Source: Morchella semilibera (taxonomy: Eukaryota > Ascomycota > Pezizomycetes > Pezizales > Morchellaceae). Taken from it: 64,000 bases of DNA. Both the position numbers and the translations under genes were made by a program. Below, piece by piece: positions 11,368 to 22,530 of the stretch. The stretch lies in assembly GCA_009192285.1 (NCBI GenBank), contig CM018604.1, forward strand, positions 4,931,746-4,995,745. Reading direction: 5' to 3'. Numbering within the stretch: the stretch's first letter is position 1; every line of letters begins with the position of its first letter. The notes under the pieces were generated by a model. It worked only from the letters and a program-made list of their open reading frames with translations. It searched no databases and was not told the DNA's origin.

Positions 11368-11962
11368 ATGTCTGGGAGCAATGCACCTTCTGATGCAACT
11401 GGCTTCTTTTACGGTATGTATTTACCTCTAACTACATGTACATATGTCATCTGACGTATATTGGTATTGATACGTTTACCTGATATCCCTTTAAGGTACT
11501 CTAATGGCTATTCCAATCCTTTATCGAGTGATTTATGGCACCACATCGCCCGAGGCCTGGCAGGTGGCCTCACTCAGCATTCGCCCTGCCATACTTCACT
11601 CTTATTGCCGTTACAAAGTCCGCTTCGTCGATTACCCTGGAATCATTCCAGCGGATGGAAAGGAGGTTCGCGGGGCCTATGTCGAGGGCCTCACAGAAGG
11701 TGACATTTTTCGCCTTGATAGATTTGAAGGGAAAGATTATTGCCGAAAAATGGTCAAGGTTAAGCTCCTCGAGAAAAACGGCGAAGAGGGAGAGGATGTT
11801 GAAACGGAGACATATATTTGGATTGCGGGAGAAGATAAGCTGGAGATGGAGGAATGGGATTTTAATAAATTCGTTAAAACGAAATTGGCAAGATGGGCTG
11901 ATTCTGCCATTGAGTATGCGGGTATGTGTAGTAAATATATTGACCGCTTAGGGGGATCTTGA
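11368..11962 (+). CDS. Gamma-glutamylcyclotransferase-like (AIG2 family) protein, two exons
   Basis: Exon 1 is 11368-11413 and exon 2 is 11496-11962; the intron has GTATGT and TTTAAG borders. The product is about 170 residues. The splice joins FFYG to TLMA, rebuilding the YGTLM nucleotide-like loop typical of the family at residues 15-19. IFRLDRFEG follows, with Glu93 at the position of the catalytic glutamate. Family members cleave gamma-glutamyl or gamma-glutamylamine peptides with 5-oxoproline release. Fungal members of this size are common and mostly uncharacterised, so the exact substrate is unknown. A later in-frame ATG (11504) would lose the YGTL motif, so the upstream start is preferred. 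A cytosolic location is inferred from the lack of a signal peptide. The gene looks intact. Confidence 0.9.
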
Positions 11963-12713
11963 GGAGTAGCATATAACTGACTCGTGGACGTAGAGGTCGA
12001 CGAGACTGATCCAACAGAAAGAGAGTATCAGCCAAATGACAGCGGGAAGGGAGTGAATATAGAGGAGATAAGAAGTGCCGTTTGAACGAACCCGGAATAG
12101 TCCTCATTCTGGGACTCTAACTAGAGTGTTTGTGCACTGTGTTTATGAAATTACTCCGTAGGTACTGAACTTAGTGAGGGATACCATTTTTCTCCCTTTT
12201 TTCCTATATTGGTGTACTTTTAAATATCCACACGTATAAATTCCTCCTTCCTAGACTTTTATCAACACGTTCCTAGGCTCGAGAATAATTATAAAATGGT
12301 ACTTTCTTTCTTTTTTTTAAAAAGAAAATTCTGTTTTAAAGCACTAACGGGCCAACAGGTTTGGCACACTACATGTTGCTTTGCTTCTCAAGCATGATAG
12401 CCCCTTAGCCATGTAGGGGACTACAATACATGTGGGTGAAGTTCTGGTCGATTTATCGGACATAACACAAAACAGTACACCAAGGGTGGCCGTTCTCAAC
12501 GCTTTAATCCACCACCAATTTCAAGCGGTCATGCCAATATCAGTCTCTTTTAATACAAACAGGGGGGGAGTTTCTCCCTAAGTTTCTAAGAGCTATAGGA
12601 GTTTTTGTGGCCGCAATCCTGAAAATCCAGCCAAGACCTCCGTTGTATGGGTTGGCAAATTTCATTGTCAGGCAGGTATAAATTAAGTAGACTATTTATA
12701 AGCATTCTACCTA
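11963..12713. other. Intergenic, no gene seen
   Basis: About 750 bp between the GGCT-like gene and a TA-flanked MITE. It contains a homopolymer-rich stretch near 12300-12340. I see no coding region or repeat of the window's families. Confidence 0.5.
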
Positions 12714-12853
12714 CTCGGGGCAGGTAAATAGTACCGGACAATAAGGGCTTTTGTTCACCAACGGGTGTACGTGCGTACTGGGCGGAAATTACTGCAAAAA
12801 AAACAGCCCAGAGACAAAATCTGCATTGTCCGGTACTATTTACCTGCCCCGAG
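12714..12853. mobile_element. 140-bp MITE with perfect 29-bp TIRs, TA target
   Basis: Positions 12714-12742 and 12825-12853 are perfect inverted repeats beginning CTCGGGGCAGGTAAATAG. They are flanked on both sides by TA (12712-12713, 12854-12855), as expected for Tc1/mariner superfamily elements. It is non-coding. It is the only copy in this window and lies in the intergenic region upstream of the HID1 gene. The absence of any TIR mismatch suggests a recent insertion. Confidence 0.92.
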
Positions 12854-13113
12854 TATTACCAGTGTCTTGGTTATTTACTATAGAGGTGTCGTTCTGTTGT
12901 AGATAGATGATATAATGTCACCGTGTTTTGCATACAGATGTAGGTGGTTGCTACATGTGAGTGTGATACAGAGCTCGCTAGTACCTACACCCCACTACTA
13001 GTCCATCGCAACAACTCTCTCGAGGCTACTTTGTCCATATCTTGTTGCTTCCACAGACTGAGCTATCTCTCTTTCCTACATATTAGCCACATATCGCCCT
13101 CATTTACATCATT

Positions 13114-16100
13114 ATGGGTGCTGGCGACAGCAAACTGTCTTTCAAAAAAGGCGTGTTTCGCCTTGCTGAGGAACATGTAAAGTTCAAGACTTTCCGGAGA
13201 ACCACAATTGAGTTTATGCACTCACCACTAACGAAGGTGTTCAGAATATACCGGCAAACGACCCCTATTGGCTTTCTTTTTGGGAGTTACCTGAGTCTGC
13301 CGAAGACGTATTTACTCTCTTCTCCGCGGCAGACATCCGCCGTACTCGCGATGCCCATCTGGAAAACCTCGAGACCCTTATCCTCGTTCTTGCTTCCAGA
13401 CTCTTCGCTCTTAGGAATAATCCATCTTTCCCCGACCCAGATCTCGCTCCAGAACGAGATGCCCTCAACTGTGTTCGCATATTAACTAGGGTTTTACCCT
13501 TCATCTATGAGAAGGATGAACTGGAAGAATGGCAAGAGAGCTTCTTTTGGTCTTCTAGACGGAAAAGAATAAGAGAATCCCCAATGGTTAGAACTGAGGT
13601 CTTATTTGACGAGAGGAATAGGGAGGGTGTGGCCGTCCCACATTCTCCAATAACTGGAGAAGAGTTTGAACCCGCCCCTCCATTAATGGAGGAGCTGACA
13701 GACACCTTAATCGACTTGTTATTCTATTCTGGGTTCACCCTACCCCAGTCAAAGACAAAGGTCTCATATGCCATTTGGCAAAGTGGTGTTGGCTGCAACA
13801 CACCCGTTGGAACTACAAAGGAGTTCGAATCAAACAAGATAGAGACTTTGAGATTACTATTAGCGATCGTATCAAAAGCTGTATTTATGCCTGCAAGTTT
13901 GTTTCCTTTCTGCTTCTTTCTAGGGGCACCAACGTCCACTGACGCACTTGTGTAGATGTATTGCCTATCAAAGGGACAAGAGCTTTGACTTATATGGTTA
14001 CTTGTAGCGATAAAAAAATCGTCCTGTCAACCTTATGCTCACTGTTGAATACCGTAGGCGTCCTTTCTTATTTCCTAATCAAGCATTCGTTATTAATATC
14101 CAGGTTTTTAGACTTTGAAATATAATCCGGCGAGCTGGAGGGTGCCATACGACCATGTTGTATTCACAGACCCTCGACAGGTTCTTGTGACCTACTGCCT
14201 ACAGTTTCTCCTGGTCTTGCTATTATATCCCGTACCAGAAGGCACCCCAAACGAATCGCAGCCAAAGAATAATTATCGGCATTACTTAGGGAGATTGCAT
14301 AGGACTCAGGACTTCCAATTTTTGGTTGATGGCATGACACGGGTCTTACACCAACCGGTACATCATCCCCCAAAGATTTGTATTAATTTGTTTTTACTAA
14401 CCGTAATAGATTCAAGCTACTACCTCATACCTTCCTGGAAGCCAGAAAACTATCAAATGGGCTCCGGAAATGATCATGCTTTTCTGGGAGAGTTTGCAAT
14501 GCAACAAAGCATGTTTTCGTAGCAAGCAAAATTTGAATTTTGTGGCTAACTAGTAACAGCGATTTCGAAGTTTCATAATTGATACCAATCGAGTCCACGA
14601 TTTCGTAATATTGATAGTTTACTACGCTTTAGAACATAGGCTGGATCCTTCTAAGTCTGGTGTCGTGCGGATGTGCGTTTTTATCCTACAGACTTTATCC
14701 ACAGAACCTAAATTTGGAATGAGTCTCAATAAACGCTTCGAAGGGCAGAATACGTTACCAGCTAGCGTTAGGATTCCATCTTTCAGCGGAACATATGCAG
14801 ACTATTTGATAATTGTACGTTTTGAAACAGCTGCAGAAGCCCGAGAATCTCAAACTGATTTATATCATAAAGTCCATCTACAGCCTGATTACAAGCAGCA
14901 AAGGAAAATTAGGAGCGGTGTATCCAGCATTATTAGCAATTGTAGCAAATGTCGCCCCGCACGTTCAAGGACTGTCGTCAGCTGCTAGTGGGAAACTAGT
15001 GCAACTGTTCGTCTCAATGTCGGCTCCAGGCTTCCTGCTGGCAAACGAAACGAACCATGCTTTATTGCATTCTCTCCTAGAGTCTTTAAATTCAATCATT
15101 GAACACCAATACTCAGGTTGGTCTATTGTCTGTCATTTGGTGTTGCTAGTATTTGACTAGTTCTTAGAGAATCCAAATTTCGTTTATGCCTTGCTACGGT
15201 CTCATAAAAGATTTGAGGCTCTTCGGAACTTTACTCTCGAAGGTGGACAGGAGGAAATCGACCGCCAGAACAGACTGAGAAAGGATAGGAGTGAAAATGG
15301 AAGTCAAAGCCCTCCTAAAATGTCATTCAACGAAGAATTGGATGTTCGAGCACAAAGGACTGGATCTGACACACCAACTCCGCCAAGCCAATTTGAAATT
15401 GGCGATGATGATTCAGAGGATGAGGTTAAGAACAAGAGCCAATCTTCTACCGCATCTAATAACAGTGCTACCTCGCCCCCGCCTAAGTCACGAAACCCTT
15501 CCGTATCTTCCTCTGTCGAAGATGCTGTTCCATTACAGCTCCGTGGGATGTCCGAAAAAGCTAGAGGAAAACTCCCCGAAGGTTCCTTCCAGCGGCAAGG
15601 TAGTACAACTAGCTTAGCTAGTCATATTAGCACCAACAGTCCTGGGGCATCTACCACAGGATTTACCCCTTCCGCAGTTTGGGTAGGTTAGATGAACCAA
15701 TATTTATTGTATTACCCGCTGAGAGTACTATAGATTGAGACATGGCTTCCACAACTGCCACTTCACACTACCCTCATTTTGATCCAACAGCTACAACCCC
15801 AACTACGATCTGGCAATGGCGGTGGGACACAAGATTCAAATGTGACTTCAATGCTCGAGCGTATTAGGATGACAGAAGTTCATGGGATCGAACCATCTTT
15901 GGTCAAGACTCATATGTTTGAATGGAGTCCCTTAGCGTTGGGATGGTATGAATCTCTGTTATGGGGGTTTATCTTCGTATCCGAGAGACATGTATCCAAG
16001 GGTACTGTTGGGGTTTGGAACGGAACAGCGGTCAAACTCTTCAGAGTTCAAGAAACTGCCCCAGAAGGCCCTAGTCTTTTAGCACCACGCGGTGGTGTAG

Positions 16101-16219
16101 ATGCCATTGGAACAAACCTAATCGAGCGACTGGGAAGTGTAAGTCTAGGGCGGGGTCAGTCACAGTCGCAAACTAACTCTGGTGATCATATTGCCACAGA
16201 ACGGCATCCGACTGTGTAA
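13114..16219 (+). CDS. hid1: HID1 domain protein (Golgi trafficking), nine exons
   Basis: Exons: 13114-13176, 13245-13896, 13956-14053, 14112-14357, 14410-14508, 14560-14814, 14873-15116, 15168-15682, 15734-16219; all phases agree, giving about 885 residues. The N-terminus MGAGDSKLSFKKGVFRLAEE is the family signature and fits an N-myristoylation site (Gly2, Ser6, Lys7). Further family blocks are NIPANDPYW, YNPASWRVPYDHVVF, YADYLII and NETNHALLHSLLES. A serine/proline-rich linker follows (about residues 560-700), then a conserved C-terminal block around FEWSPLALGWYESLLWGFIF. HID-1 proteins act at the trans-Golgi and in secretory granule sorting; fission yeast Hid1/Ftp105 is Golgi-linked. Intron 5 (14509-14559) appears to be a GC-AG intron. 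The gene looks intact and is convergent with the PQ-loop gene. The exon 2/3 junction is the least certain. Confidence 0.95.
14509..14559 (+). other. GC-AG intron in the HID1 gene
   Basis: The exon before it ends SLQCNK (codon AAA at 14506-14508), and the next conserved residues, RFRSFIIDTNRVHDF, resume at 14560 after TAACAG. The only donor that keeps both frame and homology is GCATGT. A branch-like GGCTAAC lies 13 bases before the acceptor. The GT four bases downstream would give the wrong phase. Confidence 0.75.
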
Positions 16220-17138
16220 TGTTAGAATAAAGTTTTTGGTCCTTTCCCCCTTTCCTTGGCACTCTTTACCCTTTCATTCTCTACCTACTAAATATTCATG
16301 TCCGGTCATAATCGATTGGGTTTGCGATTACGTTGCTACTTCATATCAGGGATTGTCATACCAGCTAATGCATGAATAAATATGATTATATAGCTGAAAT
16401 TTCCTAGTCTGGGCGAACTAGATGAGAGATTATGATTATAAAGCAAAAGTATAAATCATATAGTTGCGTGCGGGTCGCACATAGGCCCTCCTTCATGGGT
16501 GATTGAGCTTCCTGAACAAGAGATACAGCGCAGGAAATCATTCCTTCAAAACCTCGCCCGTGTATAAGCCTTGTGTATGGTAATGACAGATATCCAGTCT
16601 CTGAGACCGGTTTATCGGCGCTTGGGACAATAGTTATAGTCTTAACTACATGTAGTTGGTAATTTGCACGAACTAGGTTTAAAAAGACCCTTGGGGTTTA
16701 TTATCTACAGTCGCGTAGGACTTAATCTATTACCTTCCATATCTGAAATGACAGTTCGAATTCTCCACCTCAGTGCCCATTAAGTGAGTACAAATGATAC
16801 CTCGAACCTACACGAGTTCCAATGACTATTATTATCCTCATTTAGGCGAAGATATATCAATAAAAATGTCAAGCACTCTTAACCAGGCGGCTCGGTTGCC
16901 TTGACGTGCAAGTCCCCATTGACGTTCCTTGATATTACTATTTATCCTTTTACCAGTCGTTGAAAGGATTGTATCTAGACATCTATCTAACTGAGGACAT
17001 TCCACGCCGGCCCCTACAGGGCACCAATGCAGGATACTCCTTATGAACAAATATGTCTGGGTGGTAGTCTCTATTCTAGATATCAATAAAGCGAGACAGT
17101 AATTCTGTATAGATATAAATTTACTTATATATTAAACT
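16220..17138. other. Intergenic region between convergent genes
   Basis: 919 bp holding the 3' regions of HID1 and the PQ-loop gene. I see no repeat family, no gene and no RNA. Confidence 0.5.
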
Positions 17139-18226
17139 TCAGGACAATTCAAATTCCTTCACTGGTTCGCCATTGCCGAACATCCAAAATTGAATGCCAA
17201 GATAGGCGTCCAGAGCAAACTGGACGCCAGCGCAAAGTCTAAACTGCATTCCGACGTGTTCAGAAGAATAGAAAAACACCGTCTTCATGATATCACCAAT
17301 CAACCAAGATACAAGGACCGACAGACGGAAGCCCTTGCACGATCTGGCTCTTTGGTTCGCAAGGACCTGTGGTATCGGAAGGCCAGCCTCCACTCCTAAG
17401 GCGCAGTAGCCAAGGAATCCTACAAAGAACTCAGACGATCCGAAGAAGAGCTGAAGGATAGCTGTGATCACGAAAAAGTAGATCAAGAACTCCCAGTATC
17501 TTATCGGGGTCGTTCAAATCAACAGTTGCGTCGGGGAAATATTGGAATTTTGAATAGAGCGTGAACGTACGGTCTCTGAGGCCTCCACTGCCAGAAGTTG
17601 AATGGCCGTTTAGTAGGGTATACCACGCCCGCGAAAGGAACTCTTTCATCTCCACTGGATCGATGATCAAGAGCAACTTTAAGTAGTATGCCCTGCACGA
17701 CGATCATTATGAGACCTATAAATAACCAGGGTGCTATGGTGTTAAACAAACTTTCCGAGAATAGGGTCACGAAAATGGTCATACTTTGCAGCAGTAAGCT
17801 CGTCTCGAATCGCGAACCAATCCAGTAGAAACATCGAAGGATAGAAGCTACCAGCATAATGAGAGGGGTCTATCGAAGGGGAACGCCAGAGAGGATGTTA
17901 GTTAAAACTAAATATCACCGACGACATCTATAGCCAAAGCGAACAAACATCGAGAGAAAAGCCGCGTGAGGATTTTGTAATGTGTATATTGCGTATCTAC
18001 GAGTTGTGAATTGAGTTAGTAAATTGGTTATATGGGTAGAACAAAACAAAAAGAAGGAAAAGAACGAGGAAGGGAGAATTCTGCTCTGACTTGGTCGGCA
18101 TAGCTTGTTAAAGGACTTGTAACGAGACTGTTCGGGATAAATTAGCACGAAAAACCAAGAGGGCCCAAAATGACACGCTCACAATATAGGGGCAACTTTT
18201 TGGACCAAAATTACTAGGAAATTCAT
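17139..18226 (-). CDS. ANY1: PQ-loop repeat membrane protein (Any1/SLC66A2 type), six exons
   Basis: Exons on the minus strand: 18183-18226, 18091-18127, 17949-17996, 17785-17869, 17571-17715, 17139-17499, giving about 239 residues; all junctions are GT-AG and in phase. The second PQ motif is canonical (GLPIPQVLANQRARSCKGF, Pro163-Gln164). The first has Asp-Gln in place of Pro-Gln (YADQIRNIHITKSSRGFSLD, residues 24-43). RPFNFWQWRPQRPYWEF between the two halves is characteristic of the SLC66A2/PQLC1 branch. About seven hydrophobic segments are expected. The yeast relative Any1 is a Golgi/endosome protein whose loss suppresses flippase defects. The first exon (MNFLVILVQKVAPIF) is short and rests on splice phase and family fit. 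Confidence 0.9.
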
Positions 18227-18596
18227 GATGAGTGTAATTCGGACGCGAGATAATAAATGTAAATGCTGGATAACAAGTTGGAGGTTCGTGCTATGCCACA
18301 AGCTAACACGGGGTGCGTACTACAAAGATAACTATCAATAGTGGATTCAAGAGGGTAAGTCCTGGGAACGTTAGCTTAGGGAGGGCAGGTGGGTAGCAAA
18401 ATTCGAGTGATGAAATATGACGAAATATCAAAGTTCTCGGGTAATAGGGTATTAGGCAAGGATAGCCACTACCATAATCATCCCAGGTTTTTTTGAAGAT
18501 AGATATACAAGGCGCCAGTGTTCGGTTCAAAAACGGTTCTCAAGTCACAAGCCCTATGTAGTTTGCGGTCTCAACCGCTGATAAACACAAGTCTAA
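18227..18596. other. Upstream region of the PQ-loop gene
   Basis: 370 bp up to the Harbinger target site. Nothing recognisable apart from being the likely promoter of the minus-strand gene. Confidence 0.5.
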
Positions 18597-18959
18597 GGGC
18601 CGGTTTGGTAGTTTAAGTCGTTGCAACGGACTTATCCAAAAGGTCGCTTATGTGGGAAGGACAAGTTGCTTGCCAAAAAAAAAAAAAAGTTACTTGTCGT
18701 TTGGTAACCTACTTCCACTCATCACCATCCATCAACCTGCAGTCCTCCATCAACCCGCAGTCCTCCATCAACCCGTAGTCCTCCACTTGATTACCATCCA
18801 TCAACCGGTTGGAACTCTGCATCAACTATCATCCATTACATAGACACACTTCATACCTGCTATTTATCTGCTAAGCGATCTGTAAGTATATTGTCCATCT
18901 ATAACTTCTATTCATTTTGCTCACTCTTGTATAGAAAATACTATCAGTGATCCGCTGTT

Positions 18960-19889
18960 ATGCCTACTCAAGTAGCAGCTAAGTTAGATATCTCTAATGG
19001 GTCCGCCGAGATGCACGCCGAGAGATATGCCGAGATGCACGCCGAGATGCATGCCGAGAGTAGCGGAACCTTCATCAAAAGTGAAGGGGGATTAAAGTCG
19101 AAGCCGTTGAGGATAAAATGGACTGCAGAAATGGAATTAATTCTACTAAAGAATTTGGTTCTTGGGATTCAACAAGGGAAGCGAGCAGAGAATGCATGGA
19201 AGACAGAAGTTTGGGAACTCGCTAGAAGAGAACTGAATCAATTTCATGACTGCGAGCTGAATGTTAAACAACTCAAGAACAAATTGACAGCATTACGGAA
19301 GCAGTATGATATATTCATGGCTATTAAATCACAGAGTGGATTTGGTTGGGATAGTGTTGCAGAACTATCTACTGCTCCCGACCATGTATGGGAAAGCTAT
19401 ATCAAAGCGCACCCAGAAGCTGCTGTTTACCGATACCATACACTACCTAACTTTTCAATCCTTCACGAGTGTTTGACTGGTGTTCGTGCTACCGGTGTAC
19501 AAGCTATAACATCGGATACCTTCCGGAATAAAGATTTGCTTGATAATGATAGCAGGAAAGAGGAAAATGCTACCGTTATTGAAGGCAATATACGCAAAAG
19601 GCAGCGTACTAGCGCAGGAATGGAAATTGCTCATGAGATGGGAAGAATACATGATTTGGCTGAGAAAATGAATGATAATAAGACAGAGCAAGCTGTCAAG
19701 TTATTTCAAAAAGTTTATATTAACGCTTCAACTAATACTGAGGATGCGGTTGCCGGAATAAATATTTTTCTGAACAAAAACAAAGCTACAATGTTTCTCG
19801 CAATGAATTCAGGCTCTATACGAGATGCATGGATTGCGAATGAAATAAAATCAAGTACTGTTATTACAAATGCTCCTGCAGATCGCTAG
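18960..19889 (+). CDS. Myb/SANT-like protein of the Harbinger element
   Basis: A single 309-residue open frame. It begins with short tandem repeats of AEMHAE/AERYAE (residues 19-35), then a Myb/SANT-like domain (RIKWTAEMELILLKNL ... LKNKLTALRKQYDIFM ... SGFGWDSVAELSTAPDHVWESYIKAHPEAAVYRY, split here only for listing). In PIF/Harbinger elements this protein binds the element DNA and helps bring the transposase into the nucleus. The frame is intact even though the partner transposase is not. Confidence 0.88.
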   Translation: MPTQVAAKLDISNGSAEMHAERYAEMHAEMHAESSGTFIKSEGGLKSKPLRIKWTAEMELILLKNLVLGIQQGKRAENAWKTEVWELARRELNQFHDCELNVKQLKNKLTALRKQYDIFMAIKSQSGFGWDSVAELSTAPDHVWESYIKAHPEAAVYRYHTLPNFSILHECLTGVRATGVQAITSDTFRNKDLLDNDSRKEENATVIEGNIRKRQRTSAGMEIAHEMGRIHDLAEKMNDNKTEQAVKLFQKVYINASTNTEDAVAGINIFLNKNKATMFLAMNSGSIRDAWIANEIKSSTVITNAPADR

Positions 19890-19953
19890 GTGCTAATTAC
19901 ATGTTACGGTTGATTTTGATATGAATAGATAGCAAACGCTTATCCAATTGTAC

Positions 19954-21257
19954 TTATACATTCAAATACGTATACTGTCGTTGAGAATTCAATTGACAGT
20001 AATCCTTCCACATTGAACTTGCGATCTCATCCCGAAACTTTGTCATTGTTATATCTTCTGATATAGCGGTAGGTTGAACTATATCTGTTGATCCGGCCTG
20101 TAGTTGTCGAGTATTGGCTTGTTCAAGCTGCTCTGTATCCACTTCATTATAAAAGTGGTCCTCAATAATACCAGACCGCATCCTAATGAAGTTATGAAGT
20201 GCAGCGAGTGCAAAAATTAATTTGACCTGTATTGGTAATGGGTAGCTATTCGGTGTTGTTAGTATTGGGAAGCGTTTTTTCAGGACCCCAAATATTCTTT
20301 CTATTGAATTCCGCAACTGAGAATGCCTTAAGTTAAATAACTCTTCCTTTGTTTGTGGTTTTTGACTAGCAAGATATATTTCTCGCAAATGGTACCGAAC
20401 CCCACGGTAAGGTGTTAGAAAACCCGGTTTTAGTGCATATCCTGCATCGGCTAAATAATATTTTCCTATTGGTACGTGAAAATCATTTTCAAGTGCATAC
20501 CCTAAAATACGACCATCGTGTGCAGAACCTTCCCAGCCTGCCAATATATAGCTAAATTGCAAATTGAATTTGCAAGCTGTAAGGACGTTTTGAGAGATAA
20601 ATCCTTTCCGATTTCTATACGCTGCAATTAAATCTTGTGGTACTGTTATAGGTATATGTACGCCATTGATTGCACCAATGCAATCAACAGGGTACGGAGG
20701 GGACTTGGGATTATTCTGTATTTCTGGTGGGACCAAAGTGTTAGGAAGAGAAACACATTTTTTATATAGTTGTAGTAACGCATCCAAAACCAATGTGAAG
20801 TAACTATATTTGTTAGTATAATAATTTACTCAGATTTTAGTCCACTTACCGGCTAACTGTCTCTCCACTATGTTGAAACATCTCCTATGTTTCCCTGTTC
20901 GTACCATTAAGGCCAACCACATATAGAAAAATTGCAACTTGCTCCTCTACTGTAATGTTCCGAGAATTTTTTAAACTGTTTTCTCCCGATAATAATATGC
21001 ATAATGGTATAAAAACTCCTGCACCCATTCGAAGAACCTCCACTATACGTCGTGGATTAGATTGCAAAAGTTCCTCTAAATATTTTTTTCCACTTAATGG
21101 TCTTGTCCGCATTGGCTTCTTTACAACCCTAAGTTCTCCATACTTACCAGCTAGGATCGATAGGTTCAACAATAGTTGCGCATCTAAAATACCTGTCATA
21201 GTGTTGAGAACAGTAGCCGGAGATGGTAGTAGCAACGGGAACAAAAAGTATGGCTGA
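19954..21257 (-). pseudogene. PIF/Harbinger DDE transposase, inactivated
   Basis: Two coding blocks on the minus strand, joined by an intron with GTAAGT and ATATAG borders (about 20796-20850). The 5' block (about 20851-21257) contains FPLLLPSPATVLNTMTGILD and QHSGETVSR, but a TAG (expected Gln codon, after TNRET) interrupts it near 20883, and no clear start codon is left. The 3' block has GWEGSAHDGRILGYALEND, KYYLADAGY and LRHSQLRNSIERIFGVLKKR. The family's first catalytic Asp in GAIDG(T/V)H is Asn here (GAINGVHIP). A premature stop and an altered catalytic residue make it non-functional. Confidence 0.88.
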
Positions 21258-21417
21258 GGCTGCTTTTTATTTCAAGCTATTTGTTGGTCTTTTCATTACA
21301 AATCAAGTGGACATAATACGTTGCCAAACAGCCAAAACCTTTTGAAAAGTCCAGAATACATGAATAAGTCGCTCCTCACCAAAATTTAACAAGTCGACAC
21401 CGTTGCCAAACGGGCCC

Positions 21418-22050
21418 TAAATAAGAGGCCTTTCCATAACTCAACTTAAAAGGTGTCTCTGTGGTAACCTGCGCCGCACTCGGTATATGTTACGCCTTTA
21501 GTGGTCTAATGGATACAGGGAAAGGGTTTGCTAGTGCTGGGCTTGGGACATAAGGGCAGTATGTATATATAACAGGTATGGGGAAAGTGAGGATCAGGTA
21601 AATTATTTGGCTGTCCTAGGCAGCCGGGGGAAATAAGGAATAGGAAACAGTTTTCTAAGTACAGTCGTGTTTTGGCCGTTGGGAGAACTTGGCGATGGCG
21701 CGACGCCCCACGAATATCAACAGAAAAATCAAATGATTAGATATTTAATAATCAGGATATAGGGGTGTTTCATAGGGTATAAGTAAATTGAATATGTGAC
21801 CAGAGTTTAAAATATTTATTATCTGCAATCAGAAATTCTCTATTAAGAATCTAGCAACTCATTGGTAAATTTATACTACCCTGATTTTATTAAAGTTAAA
21901 ATTTAAAATATATAATAAATTTATGGTGCTATCCGACTACAACTTTATAGCATTTTTGAAGGTGTAATAGTGTGACAGAGTGACTAGAAGCATCAACAAA
22001 CTATCATTTGTGTCTAGAGCTTCCCAACTATCTTCTGTGTCTTATGAGAA
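21418..22050. other. Intergenic, with a degenerate MITE at its end
   Basis: Mostly AT-rich sequence without genes. At 21990-22050 the sequence CATCAACAAACTATCATTTG and following bases is a decayed reverse copy of the start of the CATCAGCAA MITE, directly before an intact copy. Confidence 0.55.
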
Positions 22051-22187
22051 CATCAGCAAACTCAACTTGTAACTGGAGTCTCCCGACAGTCTCTCGGGTC
22101 TCCTGAGAGTCTTCTGAGATCCCCGGATATTTTTTGAGTCTCCTGAGGTTCAGGAAATATCAGGAGACAAATGAAGTCTTGCTGATA
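22051..22187 (-). mobile_element. CATCAGCAA MITE, copy 4 (137 bp, reverse)
   Basis: CATCAGCAAACTCAACTTG...GAAGTCTTGCTGATA flanked by AA (22049-22050 and 22188-22189). A further partial copy in the same orientation (22190-22250, ending ACAAATGAAGTCTTA) follows, cut by the LTR-B start at 22251. Confidence 0.88.
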
Positions 22188-22250
22188 AATCTCCTGAGAT
22201 CCTTGAGTATCCTGAAATTCAGGAGATATCAGGAGACAAATGAAGTCTTA

Positions 22251-22530
22251 TATCACGGTATGGAATGTACCTAATAGAGTTGCGGGAAAATGAATTAGTC
22301 AGGGTTTTTTTATTAAGTTCTATAGGTTTCAGTTACAAATGTTTCATTATCAGTCAATGGTATCTAATCAAGGGATTTCCTTTGAGTTCTACAGGGTTCT
22401 ATAGGATGAGTCAATAAAGAAATTCTGGGGTTATATCTAGGAAGCTGTCTCCCTTGCTTGTAAGATTTCTTTCTCTTCTTTCTTTTTCACCCAACTTTCT
22501 TGTGGTTTAGTCAATACCTACTTTAGTATC
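22251..22530 (+). repeat. LTR-B 5' part, truncated
   Basis: Starts TATCACGGTATGGAATG and follows LTR-B to GGTTTAGTCAATACC, then stops where an LTR-A begins. About 280 of 504 bp remain. Confidence 0.75.

Larger units (their letters stand above)
18597..21417. mobile_element. PIF/Harbinger DNA transposon, 2821 bp
   Basis: Imperfect terminal inverted repeats, GGGCCGGTTTGGTAG on the left and GGGCCCGTTTGGCAA (reverse complement of the right end), flanked by the 3-bp duplication TAA (18594-18596, 21418-21420), the hallmark target of this superfamily. It encodes the usual two convergent genes, a Myb/SANT-like protein (+) and a DDE transposase (-). A triplicated 20-bp unit (ATCAACCCGCAGTCCTCC type) lies at 18726-18785. 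Confidence 0.95.

Noticed and set aside
11164-11454. 96-residue frame at the start of the GGCT-like gene
   Set aside because: Only its MSGSNAPSDATGFFYG part is coding. The rest is 5' flank and intron.
18652-18843. Small frame with HQPAVLHQPVVLH repeats
   Set aside because: It is a translation of a 20-bp tandem repeat in the Harbinger leader, with no homology evidence.
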